64,000 nucleotides of DNA from Rhodococcoides fascians NBRC 12155 = LMG 3623 (GTDB taxonomy: Bacteria > Actinomycetota > Actinomycetes > Mycobacteriales > Mycobacteriaceae). The stretch is taken from the NCBI RefSeq assembly GCF_001894785.1, contig NZ_BCWW01000001.1, forward strand, positions 434,001 to 498,000, read 5' to 3'. Each line of letters starts with the position of its first letter. The stretch's first letter is position 1. A program made the translations under genes and the position numbers. Below are positions 1 through 9,274 of this stretch, piece by piece. The notes under the pieces are model-generated. The model saw nothing but the letters and a program-made list of their open reading frames with translations. It had not been told where the DNA came from and searched no databases.

Positions 1-1193
1 TGCTCACCGTCATCCTCCCGGCCCTCGGTGGCAAATACATCACGATCATGAGCCCGCGCGCGTTCGTGCAGCGGCCGTGGCGCTGGATCAAGGAACTCGC
101 CGCGGTCTCCGACGGAGCAGGCACGTTCGCCGCGGCACCGAACTTCGCGTTCGAGCACGCCGCCCAGCGCGGACTGCCCAAGAACGGTGAAAGTCTCGAC
201 CTGTCGAACGTCATCGGCCTGATCAACGGCAGCGAGCCCGTCACCACGTCGTCGATGAAGAAGTTCAACGAGGCCTTCGGCCCGTACGGTCTGCCGAAGT
301 CCGCGATCAAGCCGTCCTACGGCATGGCCGAGGCCACGCTGTTCGTCTCGACGAGCAAGCACGCCGACGAGGCCAAGGTCGTCTACGTCGACCGTGTCGA
401 GCTGAACGCAGGCAACTTCGTCGTCGTCGCACCCGACGCTCCCGGAGCCATCCCGCAGGTATCGACCGGAACCGTCGCCCGGAGTCAGTGGGCCGCGATC
501 GTCGACTCCGAAACCGCCACCGAGGTGCCCGACGAACACGTCGGCGAGATCTGGCTGCACGGCGAGAACATCGGCAAGGGCTACTGGGGTCGCGAGACCG
601 AGACCAGCGAAACCTTCCACAACAAGCTCGTCCACCGCGTCGCCGACGGTTCGCACGCCACGGGTGCCCCAGAGGGTGCCAACTGGATGCGCACCGGAGA
701 CTTCGGCGTCTATCACGACGGCGAGCTCTACATCACCGGCCGCGTGAAGGATCTCGTCATCGTCGACGGCCGCAATCACTACCCGCAGGACATCGAGTTC
801 TCGGCGCAGGAAGCAAGCAAGGCTCTGCGGCCGGGCTTCGTCGCGGCATTCGCCGTCCCGCTCAACCAGCTGCCCGACGTCGTGTTCGAGTTCAGTGGTG
901 CCGCGTTGACCAAGGATTCGGACGACAGCTCCGAACAGCTCGTCATCGTTGCCGAGCGCGCTCCCGGCTCGGGCAAGGCAGACCCGGCTCCGATCGCCGA
1001 CGAGGTGCGCACCGCAGTCTCGGCGCGGCACGGCGTCACGGTCCGCGACGTCCTGCTCGTCCCGGCCGGTTCCATCCCGCGTACGTCGAGCGGCAAGATC
1101 GCCCGACGCGCGTGCAAGGCCGCCTACATCGAGGGCACCCTGCGCGGCGGTTACCAGCAGACGGCATTCCCGGACGCCGAACTACCCGACTGA
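1..1193 (+). CDS. fadD32: FadD32, long-chain fatty-acyl-AMP ligase (5' truncated)
   Basis: The reading frame is open from the window edge (first full codon at base 3), so only about the last 397 codons are present. FadD32 activates the meromycolic acid as an acyl-adenylate and loads it onto the N-terminal ACP of Pks13, in the cytoplasm. Seen here are the adenylate-forming signatures: the YGMAEAT motif (codons from about base 319), the [11 protein letters not shown] stretch, the [15 protein letters not shown] hinge region and [12 protein letters not shown] late lysine lies in SSGKIAR near the C-terminus. The protein matches remembered mycobacterial FadD32 closely. Its stop lies 42 bases before pks13, as in the conserved fadD32-pks13-accD4 operon. 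The N-terminal part of the adenylation domain lies outside the window. Confidence 0.95.
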   Translation, partial: LTVILPALGGKYITIMSPRAFVQRPWRWIKELAAVSDGAGTFAAAPNFAFEHAAQRGLPKNGESLDLSNVIGLINGSEPVTTSSMKKFNEAFGPYGLPKSAIKPSYGMAEATLFVSTSKHADEAKVVYVDRVELNAGNFVVVAPDAPGAIPQVSTGTVARSQWAAIVDSETATEVPDEHVGEIWLHGENIGKGYWGRETETSETFHNKLVHRVADGSHATGAPEGANWMRTGDFGVYHDGELYITGRVKDLVIVDGRNHYPQDIEFSAQEASKALRPGFVAAFAVPLNQLPDVVFEFSGAALTKDSDDSSEQLVIVAERAPGSGKADPAPIADEVRTAVSARHGVTVRDVLLVPAGSIPRTSSGKIARRACKAAYIEGTLRGGYQQTAFPDAELPD

Positions 1194-1235
1194 TCTCTGG
1201 GCCTCCCGTTCCTTCGATACATAGCTTGGTGAGTA

Positions 1236-4200
1236 ATGGCTGAACAAGAGACAGACAAGATTCAGAGTGCCGACGGGACGGACCTCACGGTCGCCCAACT
1301 GCGGGATTGGCTACGCAACTGGGTTGCGGACGCGACGGGTCAACCCGCGTCTGCCATCTCCGACGACCGTCCGATGGAGGAATTCGGTCTGTCCTCTCGC
1401 GATGCCGTCGCGCTGAGCGGTGAGATCGAGGAGCTGGTGGGGGTCACGCTGACCGCGACCGTCGTCTACCAGCACCCCACCATCGCGTCTCTGGCCAAGA
1501 TCATCATCGAGGGCGAACCCGACGAGCCGGTGGGTACCGTCGACGACGCGTTCTACACCAGCGGCGTGCAGTCGGGCGACGCCCATGACATCGCGATCGT
1601 CGGACTGTCGTCGCGCTTCCCCGGCACCGGTCACACCCCCGAGGAGATGTGGTCGCTGCTCATCGAGGGCCGCGACGGCATCACCGACCTGCCCGAGGGC
1701 CGGTGGAAGGAATTCACCTCCGATCCCGTCATCGCCGCAGCCGTCGACGCGACGGTCACCAAGGGTGGCTACCTCGACGACGTCAAGACCTTCGACGCCG
1801 AGTTCTTCGCGATGTCGCCCAACGAGGTCGTCAACGTCGACCCGCAGCAGCGCCTCGCGCTGGAACTGACCTGGGAAGCGCTCGAGCACGCACACATCCC
1901 GGCCAGCTCGGTCAAGGGCCGCCAGGTCGGCGTCTTCATCGGTAGCTCCTCCAACGACTACCAGCTCATCGCCGTCAGCGACCCGGCCGTGCACCCCTAC
2001 GCACTGACCGGCACCTCCACCGCCATCGTCGCCAACCGCGTGTCGTACTTCTACGACTTCCGCGGGCCGTCGATCGCCGTCGACACTGCCTGCTCGTCGT
2101 CCCTCGTGGCCGTCCACCAGGCAGTGCGCAGCCTGCGCACCGGCGAATCCGATCTCGCCGTCGCAGGCGGGGTCAACATGCTGCTCGCCCCGCCGATCAC
2201 CGTCGGCTTCGGTCAGACCGGCGTCCTCGCTCCCGACGGCCGGATCAAGGCCTTCTCCTCCGACGCAAACGGCATGATTCGCTCCGAGGGCGGCGGACTC
2301 GTCGTGCTCAAGCGACTCGAGGACGCCGAGCGAGACGGCGATCAGGTGCTCGCTGTCATCGCCGGATCCGCCATCAACCAGGACGGCCGCTCCAACGGAC
2401 TCCTCGCGCCGAACCCCGACGCACAGGCCGACGCACTCCGATTCGCATACCGCGACGCCGGCATCAACCCGTCGGGCGTGGACTACATCGAAGCGCACGG
2501 CACCGGAACCATCCTGGGCGATCCCATCGAGGCCGACGCGCTGGGCCGAGTGGTCGGCCGTGGTCGCGACGCGGACAAGCCGGCATTGCTGGGCTCGGCG
2601 AAGACCAACTTCGGGCACCTCGAATCCGCCGCGGGCGCAGCAGGTTTGATCAAGGTCGTGCTGGCGATGCAGGAGAACAAGCTCCCGGCGTCACTGAACT
2701 ACGTGGGCCCCAACCCGTACATCGACTTCGACAAAGCACACCTGAAGGTCATCCCGGAGGCCACCGACTGGCCGCGGTACACCGGCAAGGCCGTCGCCGG
2801 CATCTCCGGTTTCGGCTTCGGCGGCACCAACGCCCACGTCGTCGTGCGCGAGTACGTACCGGGTGAGACCTCGGCCGAATTCGACCCCGCTGCCGTGGAT
2901 CCCGAAGCCGCGATGGTGGAGGGCGTCTACGAGGAGCAGCTCGATGCCGAGACGACCAGCCCGGTCGCCGAGGCCGAGACCATCCTGGCGGAGTCCGACA
3001 GTGTTCCGGAGACAGTGATTCTCGCGGTGTCGGCCGCGTTGCCGTCGCGTCGTAAGCGAGCGGCGTCGGAACTGGCCGACTGGCTCGAGACCGAAGAGGG
3101 CAGCACGACGCCTCTCGTCGATGTCGGCCGCACGTTGGCCCGCCGTAACCACGGGCGTTCGCGCGCAGTGGTTCTCGCGTCCACCACGGCCGAGGCCATC
3201 GCCGGATTGCGCGCCATCGCGGCGGGCAAGCCCGGACCGGGCGTGTTCTCCGCGGACTCGCCCGCGTCCAACGGCGCAGTGTGGGTGTTCTCCGGATTCG
3301 GCTCGCAGCACCGCAAGATGGCATCGCGGCTGTACCGAACCAACGCCGTGTTCGCCGCCGAGGTGGACAAGGTGGACGAGCTGCTCGTCGACGAAGCCGG
3401 CTACTCCATCCGCGAGATCATCCTCGACGACTCGCAGACATACGAGTTCGAGAACTCACAGGTCGCCATCTTCGTCATCCAGATCGCTTTGGCCGCAACG
3501 CTTCGCGCACACGGTGCCGAGCCGTCGGCCGTCATCGGCCACTCGATGGGTGAGGTCGCGGCAGCGTATGTCGCCGGAGGCCTCAACCTCGAAGACGCCG
3601 TCCGCATCATCTACGCCCGCTCGCGGCTGCTGGCCGAGGGCCAGGACGGCCTCGGTGCCGCCTCGCAGGGTGCCATGGCGCTGGTGGAGTACACCCCCGA
3701 CGAGGTCAAGACCCTCACCGATCAGTTCCCGAACGTGGAGCCCTGCGTGTACGCCGCGCCGACGCACACCACGGTCGGTGGACCCCGCGCCGAGGTCGAA
3801 GCCCTCGTCGAAAAGGCCGAGGCCGCAGGCAAAATGGCCCGTCTGCTCGACGTCAAGGGAGCAGGTCACACCGCAGCAGTCGACGTACTGCTCGGTGAGC
3901 TCGCCGCCGAGCTCGCCGGAATCGAACCGAGCAAGCTCACTGCCGGTGTCTACTCCTCGGTCGATCGTGAGGCGCACTACCGCGTCGGACATGCGGCGAT
4001 TCACGGCGTCGACTACTGGACCAAGGGAATGCGTCACCCGGTCTGGTTCACCCAGGCCGTCAATGTTGCTGTGGGAGAAGGTCACACGACGTTCGTGGAG
4101 CTCGCCCCGAACCCCGTCGCGCTGATGTCGGTTGCCGCTACCGCGTGGGCTGCCGGCCTGGCCGACGCCACGTTGATTCCGACGCTCAAGCGCAAGGAAG

Positions 4201-6275
4201 ACGAGGCCGACACGTTCCTCGCCGCGCTGGCGCAGCTGTACGTGCACGGTCATGCGCTGGAACTGGCGACGCTGTTCGAGTCGGGTCCGTACGCTGCAAT
4301 CCCGCGAACTGCGTACTTGCGCAAGGAGTTCTGGCTCAACTCGCAGGTCAGCTCCAGTGGTAACTCTCGCGTTCCCGGTGCCCGGGTGGCACTGCCCGAC
4401 GGCCGCCACGTCTGGGAAGTCCAGGCCTCGGCCGTCTCGGGATTCGATGCGTTGGTCACCGCCGCTGCCTCGCAGGTGTTCTCCGATGTGGCGCTGGGTG
4501 CTTCGGTCTCGCATGCATCGGTGCCCGCGGCCGGCACGGTCGTCACCACATTGACCTCGCACCTCGGTGGGGCGTCGGTCCAGGTCCACGCACACGAGGG
4601 CTCGGCCTTCACCCTGCTGCACGAGGCCGTCGTCACCTCGGGTGATGCTCGGCCGGAACCCGTTGTGGCGGTAGAAGAGCGATCCTCGTCTCCGATGGAA
4701 GAGATGCCCGAGGTCGTCGAGACGTTCGGTGACCGCTGGGATCCCAACGGCAATCAGAAGCTCGAAGATCGGCTGGCGATCATTGTCGCCGAGTCGATGG
4801 GCTACGCACCCGAGGACTTGCCTCCCGAGGTGCCGCTGATCGAACTGGGGCTGGATTCGCTCAGCGCCGTTCGGATCAAGAACCGCGTCGAGTACGAATT
4901 CGACATCCCCACAGTGCAATTGCAGGCCGTGCGTGATGCGAACCTGCGTGAGGTGGAGAAGTACCTGCGCTACGCGATCGAGAACCGCGACGAGGTGCAG
5001 GCGCTGGCAGACAAGCAGGCCGCCGAGAAGGCTGCCGAGCAGGCTGCCGAGAGTGGCGCGACTGCACGCGACGAAGCGTTGGAGACGGCCGTCGCCGCAC
5101 CGGAGACCGCGGTGCCGAGTGCGGAATACCAACCCGCACCGGTGGTCGCAGCGCAGACCGACCTGGGCGGCAAGGAAGCGTTCGCCGAGGCCGCCGGATC
5201 CGATGTGCCCCCACGTGACAACGCCGAGCGGATGACGTTCGCAACGTGGGCAGTGGTGACGAAGGAATCGGCCAAGGGCATCTTCAACACCCTGCCGATC
5301 CTCGACGACGAGACGGCCGAGAAGTTGGCCGCGCGCCTGACCGAGCGGGCCGGCGGCGAGATCACCTTCGACGACGTACTGGACTCGGAGACCATCGAGC
5401 AGCTCGCCGACAAGGTGCGCCCGCACCTTGAGGACGGCGAGATCGACGGTGTCGTGCGCAATCTTCGGGCCCGTCCCGAGGGCTCCACGGCCACACCGGT
5501 ATTCGCGTTCCACTCGGCCGGTAGCTCCACCGTCGCCTACGAGCCGTTGCTGCGGAAGTTGCCGGCAGGCACGCCCATGTACGGCCTTGAGCGCGTAGAA
5601 GGACCCATTGCCAAGCGCGCCGCGGAGTACGTGCCGTTGATCAAGGCGATCCAGCCCGAGGGACCGTACGTGTTCGTCGGATGGTCGCTCGGCGGCATCC
5701 TCGCCTACGAGGTGGCGCGTCAGATGGAAGAGGAAGGCATCGAGGTCGCCTACGTGGGGCTGCTCGATACCGTCATGCCCGGCACCAAGATCCCCGACAC
5801 CAAGGACGAAGTCCGCAAGCGTTGGGAGCGGTACGCGGCGTTCGCGAAGAAGACGTACAACGTCGACTACCCGATCCCGTACGACAAGTTGGTCGACTCC
5901 GACGACGAGGGCCAGATTCGAATCATCACCGATCTGGTCAAGCTCAGTGGGGCAAAGATTCCCGGCGGCATCATCGAGCATCAGCGGACGTCGTGGCTCG
6001 ACAATCGGGCTATCCAGACAGCCGAGCTCAAGGAGTACGGCGGGCACGTCACGCTGTACCTGGCCGACAAGTACCACGACGACGCGATCGCCCTCGAGCC
6101 CGCATACGCCACCCGCGAAGAGCACGGTGGTTGGGGACCGGTGGTGAAGGACCTCGAGATCGTCTACGTCGGAGGCGACCATCTCGCGGTCGTCGACGAG
6201 CCGTACATTGGAAAAATTGCGGCCCATCTGTCGAAGACGCTCGAGAACATCGAGTCTGCAAGAACCGGAGCGTAG
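1236..6275 (+). CDS. pks13: Pks13, mycolate condensing polyketide synthase
   Basis: This 1679-residue type I synthase performs the final Claisen-type condensation of meromycoloyl and carboxyacyl chains to the alpha-alkyl beta-ketoester precursor of mycolic acids. Domains read in order are: N-terminal ACP (phosphopantetheine Ser in FGLSS, residues 53-54); KS with active Cys in DTACSSS (C286) and the usual HGTGT and NFGH histidines; AT with GHSMG (S770); C-terminal ACP with GLDSL (S1208); an Ala/Glu-rich linker; and a thioesterase with GWSLGG (S1484) and a C-terminal GGDH histidine (H1649). The ACP-KS-AT-ACP-TE order and the length fit the family. It lies between fadD32 and accD4, with only three bases before accD4, so translation is probably coupled. 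No active-site residue appears to be missing. Confidence 0.97.
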   Translation: MAEQETDKIQSADGTDLTVAQLRDWLRNWVADATGQPASAISDDRPMEEFGLSSRDAVALSGEIEELVGVTLTATVVYQHPTIASLAKIIIEGEPDEPVGTVDDAFYTSGVQSGDAHDIAIVGLSSRFPGTGHTPEEMWSLLIEGRDGITDLPEGRWKEFTSDPVIAAAVDATVTKGGYLDDVKTFDAEFFAMSPNEVVNVDPQQRLALELTWEALEHAHIPASSVKGRQVGVFIGSSSNDYQLIAVSDPAVHPYALTGTSTAIVANRVSYFYDFRGPSIAVDTACSSSLVAVHQAVRSLRTGESDLAVAGGVNMLLAPPITVGFGQTGVLAPDGRIKAFSSDANGMIRSEGGGLVVLKRLEDAERDGDQVLAVIAGSAINQDGRSNGLLAPNPDAQADALRFAYRDAGINPSGVDYIEAHGTGTILGDPIEADALGRVVGRGRDADKPALLGSAKTNFGHLESAAGAAGLIKVVLAMQENKLPASLNYVGPNPYIDFDKAHLKVIPEATDWPRYTGKAVAGISGFGFGGTNAHVVVREYVPGETSAEFDPAAVDPEAAMVEGVYEEQLDAETTSPVAEAETILAESDSVPETVILAVSAALPSRRKRAASELADWLETEEGSTTPLVDVGRTLARRNHGRSRAVVLASTTAEAIAGLRAIAAGKPGPGVFSADSPASNGAVWVFSGFGSQHRKMASRLYRTNAVFAAEVDKVDELLVDEAGYSIREIILDDSQTYEFENSQVAIFVIQIALAATLRAHGAEPSAVIGHSMGEVAAAYVAGGLNLEDAVRIIYARSRLLAEGQDGLGAASQGAMALVEYTPDEVKTLTDQFPNVEPCVYAAPTHTTVGGPRAEVEALVEKAEAAGKMARLLDVKGAGHTAAVDVLLGELAAELAGIEPSKLTAGVYSSVDREAHYRVGHAAIHGVDYWTKGMRHPVWFTQAVNVAVGEGHTTFVELAPNPVALMSVAATAWAAGLADATLIPTLKRKEDEADTFLAALAQLYVHGHALELATLFESGPYAAIPRTAYLRKEFWLNSQVSSSGNSRVPGARVALPDGRHVWEVQASAVSGFDALVTAAASQVFSDVALGASVSHASVPAAGTVVTTLTSHLGGASVQVHAHEGSAFTLLHEAVVTSGDARPEPVVAVEERSSSPMEEMPEVVETFGDRWDPNGNQKLEDRLAIIVAESMGYAPEDLPPEVPLIELGLDSLSAVRIKNRVEYEFDIPTVQLQAVRDANLREVEKYLRYAIENRDEVQALADKQAAEKAAEQAAESGATARDEALETAVAAPETAVPSAEYQPAPVVAAQTDLGGKEAFAEAAGSDVPPRDNAERMTFATWAVVTKESAKGIFNTLPILDDETAEKLAARLTERAGGEITFDDVLDSETIEQLADKVRPHLEDGEIDGVVRNLRARPEGSTATPVFAFHSAGSSTVAYEPLLRKLPAGTPMYGLERVEGPIAKRAAEYVPLIKAIQPEGPYVFVGWSLGGILAYEVARQMEEEGIEVAYVGLLDTVMPGTKIPDTKDEVRKRWERYAAFAKKTYNVDYPIPYDKLVDSDDEGQIRIITDLVKLSGAKIPGGIIEHQRTSWLDNRAIQTAELKEYGGHVTLYLADKYHDDAIALEPAYATREEHGGWGPVVKDLEIVYVGGDHLAVVDEPYIGKIAAHLSKTLENIESARTGA

Positions 6276-6278
6276 ATT

Positions 6279-7823
6279 TTGAGTGGCACCACTGCGGAGA
6301 AGCTGGCCGAGCTACGGGCGAGGCTGGAACTGGCCAAGGAACCGGCCGGCGAGATCGGCATCGCCAAGCGCGCCAAGAAGGGCATACCCAGCGCCCGAGA
6401 TCGCGTGAACTCGCTGCTCGACCCCGGCAGTTTCGTCGAGATCGGCGCGCTGGTGAAGGCCCCGAACGATCCGGGTGCCCTCTACAGCGACGGCGTCGTC
6501 ACCGGGCACGGAACCGTCGACGGCCGTCCGATCGCAGTGTTCTCGCACGATCAGACCGTGTTCGGCGGAACCGTCGGCGAGATGTTCGGCCGCAAGGTCG
6601 CCGGCATCATGGACTTCGCGATCAAGATGGGCTGCCCGGTCGTCGGCATCAACGACTCCGGTGGAGCTCGCGTGCAGGACGCCGTCACCTCCCTCGCGTG
6701 GTACGCCGAACTGGGTCGACGCCATGAGGCGCTCTCCGGCCTGTGCCCGCAGATCTCGCTGATCCTCGGCAAGTGCGCCGGTGGCGCGGTGTACGCACCG
6801 ATCAACACCGACATCGTCGTCGCCACCGAAGAGGCGTACATGTTCGTCACCGGGCCGGACGTCATCAAGTCCGTCACCGGCGAGGACGTCAGCCTCGACG
6901 AACTCGGCAGTGCCCGTGTCCAGGCCATCAACGGCAACGTGCACCACGTCGCTGCCGACGAGAAGGCCGCATTCGACTGGATTCGGAACTACCTGAGCTA
7001 CCTGCCGTCGAGCTGCCAGGAAGAGGCACCGGTGATCAACCCGGGGCTCGAGCCGGAGATCACCGAATCCGATCGCACGCTCGACTCGTTCATGCCCGAC
7101 GCCGACAACGCCGGTTACGACATGCACGACATCATCCTGCGCATCTTCGACGACGGCGAGTTCCACGAGATCGCCGCCCAGACTGCACAGAACGTCATCA
7201 CCGGCTTCGCCCGCGTCGACGGTCGGCCGGTGGGAATCGTCGCCAATCAGCCGATGCACCTGTCCGGGGCACTCGACGCGAAGGCAGCGGACAAATGTGC
7301 GCGGTTCATCCGCCTCAGCGACGCCTACAACATTCCGATCATCTTCCTCGTCGACACACCCGGCTTCCTGCCCGGCGTCGACCAGGAAACCCTCGGCGTC
7401 ATCCATCGCGGTGGCCGCTTCATCTTCTCGTTCGTCGAAGCGACGGTGCCGAAACTGACTGTCGTGATCCGTAAGTCGTACGGCGGCGGATACGCGGTGA
7501 TGGGCTCGAAGCAGCTCGGATCCGACATCAACCTCGCCTGGCCGACCGCCCGCATCGCCGTCATGGGTGCCGAGGGCGCCATCAACATCATGAGTCGCAA
7601 GCAACTCGCCGAGGCAGGCGAAAATGCTCCGGCGCTGCGCAAGCAGCTCATCAACTTCTACAACGAGCATGTCGCAACGCCGTGGATCGCCGCCGAACGT
7701 GGCTACATCGACGCCGTCATCGAGCCCTCGCAAACGCGCCTCGAAATTCGCAAGGCCCTGCACATCCTGAAAGACAAGGAAGTGCACAAGAGTCCGCGTA
7801 AGCACTCTTTGCTGCCGATCTAG
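6279..7823 (+). CDS. accD4: AccD4, acyl-CoA carboxylase beta subunit
   Basis: The 514-residue carboxyltransferase subunit carboxylates a long-chain acyl-CoA to give the alpha-carboxy substrate that Pks13 condenses. It works with a biotinylated alpha subunit (AccA3 type) not encoded here. The sequence shows both halves of the carboxyltransferase fold: a [14 protein letters not shown] motif and GKCAGGAVY in the N-terminal half, and DTPGFLPG and [14 protein letters not shown] in the C-terminal half. The best start is a TTG at 6279, three bases after the pks13 stop; the reading [20 protein letters not shown] matches the family N-terminus. Its place as third gene of fadD32-pks13-accD4 supports AccD4 rather than a generic propionyl-CoA carboxylase. 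It is followed by repeat-containing DNA, not by another co-directional gene. Confidence 0.95.
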   Translation: MSGTTAEKLAELRARLELAKEPAGEIGIAKRAKKGIPSARDRVNSLLDPGSFVEIGALVKAPNDPGALYSDGVVTGHGTVDGRPIAVFSHDQTVFGGTVGEMFGRKVAGIMDFAIKMGCPVVGINDSGGARVQDAVTSLAWYAELGRRHEALSGLCPQISLILGKCAGGAVYAPINTDIVVATEEAYMFVTGPDVIKSVTGEDVSLDELGSARVQAINGNVHHVAADEKAAFDWIRNYLSYLPSSCQEEAPVINPGLEPEITESDRTLDSFMPDADNAGYDMHDIILRIFDDGEFHEIAAQTAQNVITGFARVDGRPVGIVANQPMHLSGALDAKAADKCARFIRLSDAYNIPIIFLVDTPGFLPGVDQETLGVIHRGGRFIFSFVEATVPKLTVVIRKSYGGGYAVMGSKQLGSDINLAWPTARIAVMGAEGAINIMSRKQLAEAGENAPALRKQLINFYNEHVATPWIAAERGYIDAVIEPSQTRLEIRKALHILKDKEVHKSPRKHSLLPI

Positions 7824-7827
7824 CCAA

Positions 7828-7920
7828 GCGCGCCCGTCCTGCGTCGGGGTCGCTTCGCTCCCTTTTGGGATCAATGTGGGTTTCAGTCGCTCTGACTGCA
7901 ACAAAGCCGCATTCATTCAT
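7828..7920 (-). repeat. Interspersed imperfect-palindrome repeat, copy A
   Basis: The core at 7867-7919 reads, after GGGATCAATGTGG, TTCAGTC..TCTGACTGCAACAAAG and then CATTCATTC. It matches the copies at 7940-7992, 9161-9213 and 20186-20238. The homology with the 9161 copy, read on the opposite strand, extends outward by roughly 40 bases through a run rich in CGCTC and TTTTGGG, so the full unit is nearer 90 bases. It lies directly behind the accD4 stop, head to head with copy D. Confidence 0.75.
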
Positions 7921-7939
7921 CTGTCTCCTCGAGCCAGAA

Positions 7940-7992
7940 GCGAATGAATGTGGCTTTGTTGCAGTTGGAGTGCTTGCAAGAGACATTCATCC
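7940..7992 (+). repeat. Interspersed imperfect-palindrome repeat, copy D
   Basis: The core begins CGAATGAATGTGG and ends GACATTCATCC. It lies inverted relative to copy A, about 20 bases away, at the 3' end of the AbiEi-like gene; it overlaps that gene's last codons by a few bases. It is the most diverged of the four copies: the middle reads TTTGTTGCAGTTGGAGTGC rather than TTCAGTCAGTCAGAGTGC. Confidence 0.65.
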
Positions 7993-8958
7993 GGTCGACG
8001 TCGCGCTCCGTCGAAGAACGAGGTTCGGACGGGGCCGCGCCAGAGCCTGTTGATAGCCGGCCCGAAGATCCGCGAGCACGCGCTGGGGGTCGTCCCGGAT
8101 GTCCTGCGGCAGATGTGACACCACGATCGCGCCGTGGCGTTGCAGGAGAGCTCGGCGAGCCATCGTGTTCGCATGATCGATCGGCGAGAGGTGATGAGCG
8201 AGGGAGTCGATCTCCCACCCGAAGCAGACTGTGTCGAGGAAGCCGTCGGGGCTACCGAGGAATGTACCGTCCGAGGTGAACAGCCGGGCATTGTGAATCA
8301 TTGGTGGGAGTCCGCTCGATCGGTAGAGCCGTTGAGCGTCCGCCTCGGCGACGGAGTGAGCGTTTCCTTCCAGATCCCTGATCGCCAACCGTGTCGATGC
8401 GCTGTAGCGTCTCGGCCCCTCCGCCAATTCGATTGCCAGCTCTTCGAGTGATGCCGCACCCCGTCTGATGATCTCCGCAATCAGAGCCGTGCACTGAGAT
8501 CGTCCGCGTAGTGCGCGGGTCGCGTCGACGACACTCCGGGATACCGGAGCGCAGCGCGGACCGTGGTCGAACACGGCTTCGGGCATGCGCCAGGTGCGTT
8601 CGGATCGGACGAATTTGACGGATGCTCGCTGCATCTCGTTCGGGACGAGAATGTGAACTTCATTCGACGGTGGATTCGGCCCCAAGCCATGCACACTCAA
8701 TGCCGCGTTCCCAGTGAGGATGCTGTGTGGACCGCCGTACGCCAGGGCAGCAGCCATTCGCTGTCGGTGAGATGGGAAGCCGTTGTGCAGCAGCACCACC
8801 CCTGGCAGCAAGTGCTGCCAGGGTCCGCCGGCTGCGCATCGGCCGGCTACCGTCCCGTCCGCGACACCGGCCGAGCGAAGCTGTGCCCTTGTCACGACGC
8901 CGTGATCGGCGACGTCCTCGAGCATCGATAGGTCTGTGGCCCAAACTCCCCGTTTCAT
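7987..8958 (-). CDS. AbiEi-like N-terminal domain protein with DUF559-like C-terminus
   Basis: The 323-residue product starts best at an ATG at 8958 (MKRGVWATDL); upstream in-frame codons up to 9153 look non-coding. Residues 10-60 resemble the winged-helix AbiEi antitoxin-type domain (G-V-V-T-R-A-Q-L-R-S-A-G, then GPWQHLLPGVVLLH). The C-terminal part (SPDGFLD..GWEIDSLAHHL, then a helix with a late VVSHLPQDI) resembles the restriction-endonuclease-like DUF559 fold. Many actinobacterial chromosomes carry such AbiEi/DUF559 proteins as orphans, and their function is unknown. No partner AbiEii-type nucleotidyltransferase is adjacent. The gene sits alone between convergent accD4 and the emb genes, with repeat copies at both sides. 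The domain assignment is from pattern memory. Confidence 0.6.
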   Translation of the reverse strand: MKRGVWATDLSMLEDVADHGVVTRAQLRSAGVADGTVAGRCAAGGPWQHLLPGVVLLHNGFPSHRQRMAAALAYGGPHSILTGNAALSVHGLGPNPPSNEVHILVPNEMQRASVKFVRSERTWRMPEAVFDHGPRCAPVSRSVVDATRALRGRSQCTALIAEIIRRGAASLEELAIELAEGPRRYSASTRLAIRDLEGNAHSVAEADAQRLYRSSGLPPMIHNARLFTSDGTFLGSPDGFLDTVCFGWEIDSLAHHLSPIDHANTMARRALLQRHGAIVVSHLPQDIRDDPQRVLADLRAGYQQALARPRPNLVLRRSATSTG

Positions 8959-9160
8959 GCCTCGACTGTCGAACGCGACACTGACACTTCGACGTCGAAA
9001 ACGGCCGTTCGGGGGTTCCCTGTGGATGGTCGACGAGGTTGTGCACAAATGTCTCGAGGGCGTGTCTTGTGCACCGAAGACTGTCGGGGGTCGGTGGTAA
9101 GCCCCCGATCCATCGATCGTGCGCCAAACCCCGCTCCATCGGCCGTACGCCAACCCCGTC

Positions 9161-9265
9161 CGAATGAATGCGGGATTCAGTCAGTCAGAGTGCAACAAAG
9201 GGACATTGATCCCAAAAAGGAGCGGGCGACACCACGCGGAGGGCGGATGGGCGGGGCGGGCGAGG
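9161..9265 (+). repeat. Interspersed imperfect-palindrome repeat, copy C
   Basis: The core at 9161-9213 (CGAATGAATGCGGGATTCAG, then TCAGTCAGAGTGCAACAAAG, then GGACATTGATCCC) is followed by a tail (AAAAAGGAGCGGGCG..) that resembles, on the opposite strand, the left flank of copy A. It occupies the gap between the AbiEi-like gene and the 3' end of the downstream emb gene. Copies A and C therefore flank the AbiEi-like gene as inverted repeats. Confidence 0.7.
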
Positions 9266-9274
9266 CTGGGTGGA

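Noticed and set aside
3456..6227. A 923-codon open frame antisense to pks13, and a 435-codon one at 1311-2618.
   Set aside because: They lie wholly opposite conserved pks13 codons. Such frames are expected in high-GC DNA with G/C third positions, and their translations are low-complexity.
7828..9265. A composite transposon around the AbiEi-like gene.
   Set aside because: No transposase, no terminal inverted repeat of an insertion sequence and no target-site duplication were visible; kept only as a repeat observation.
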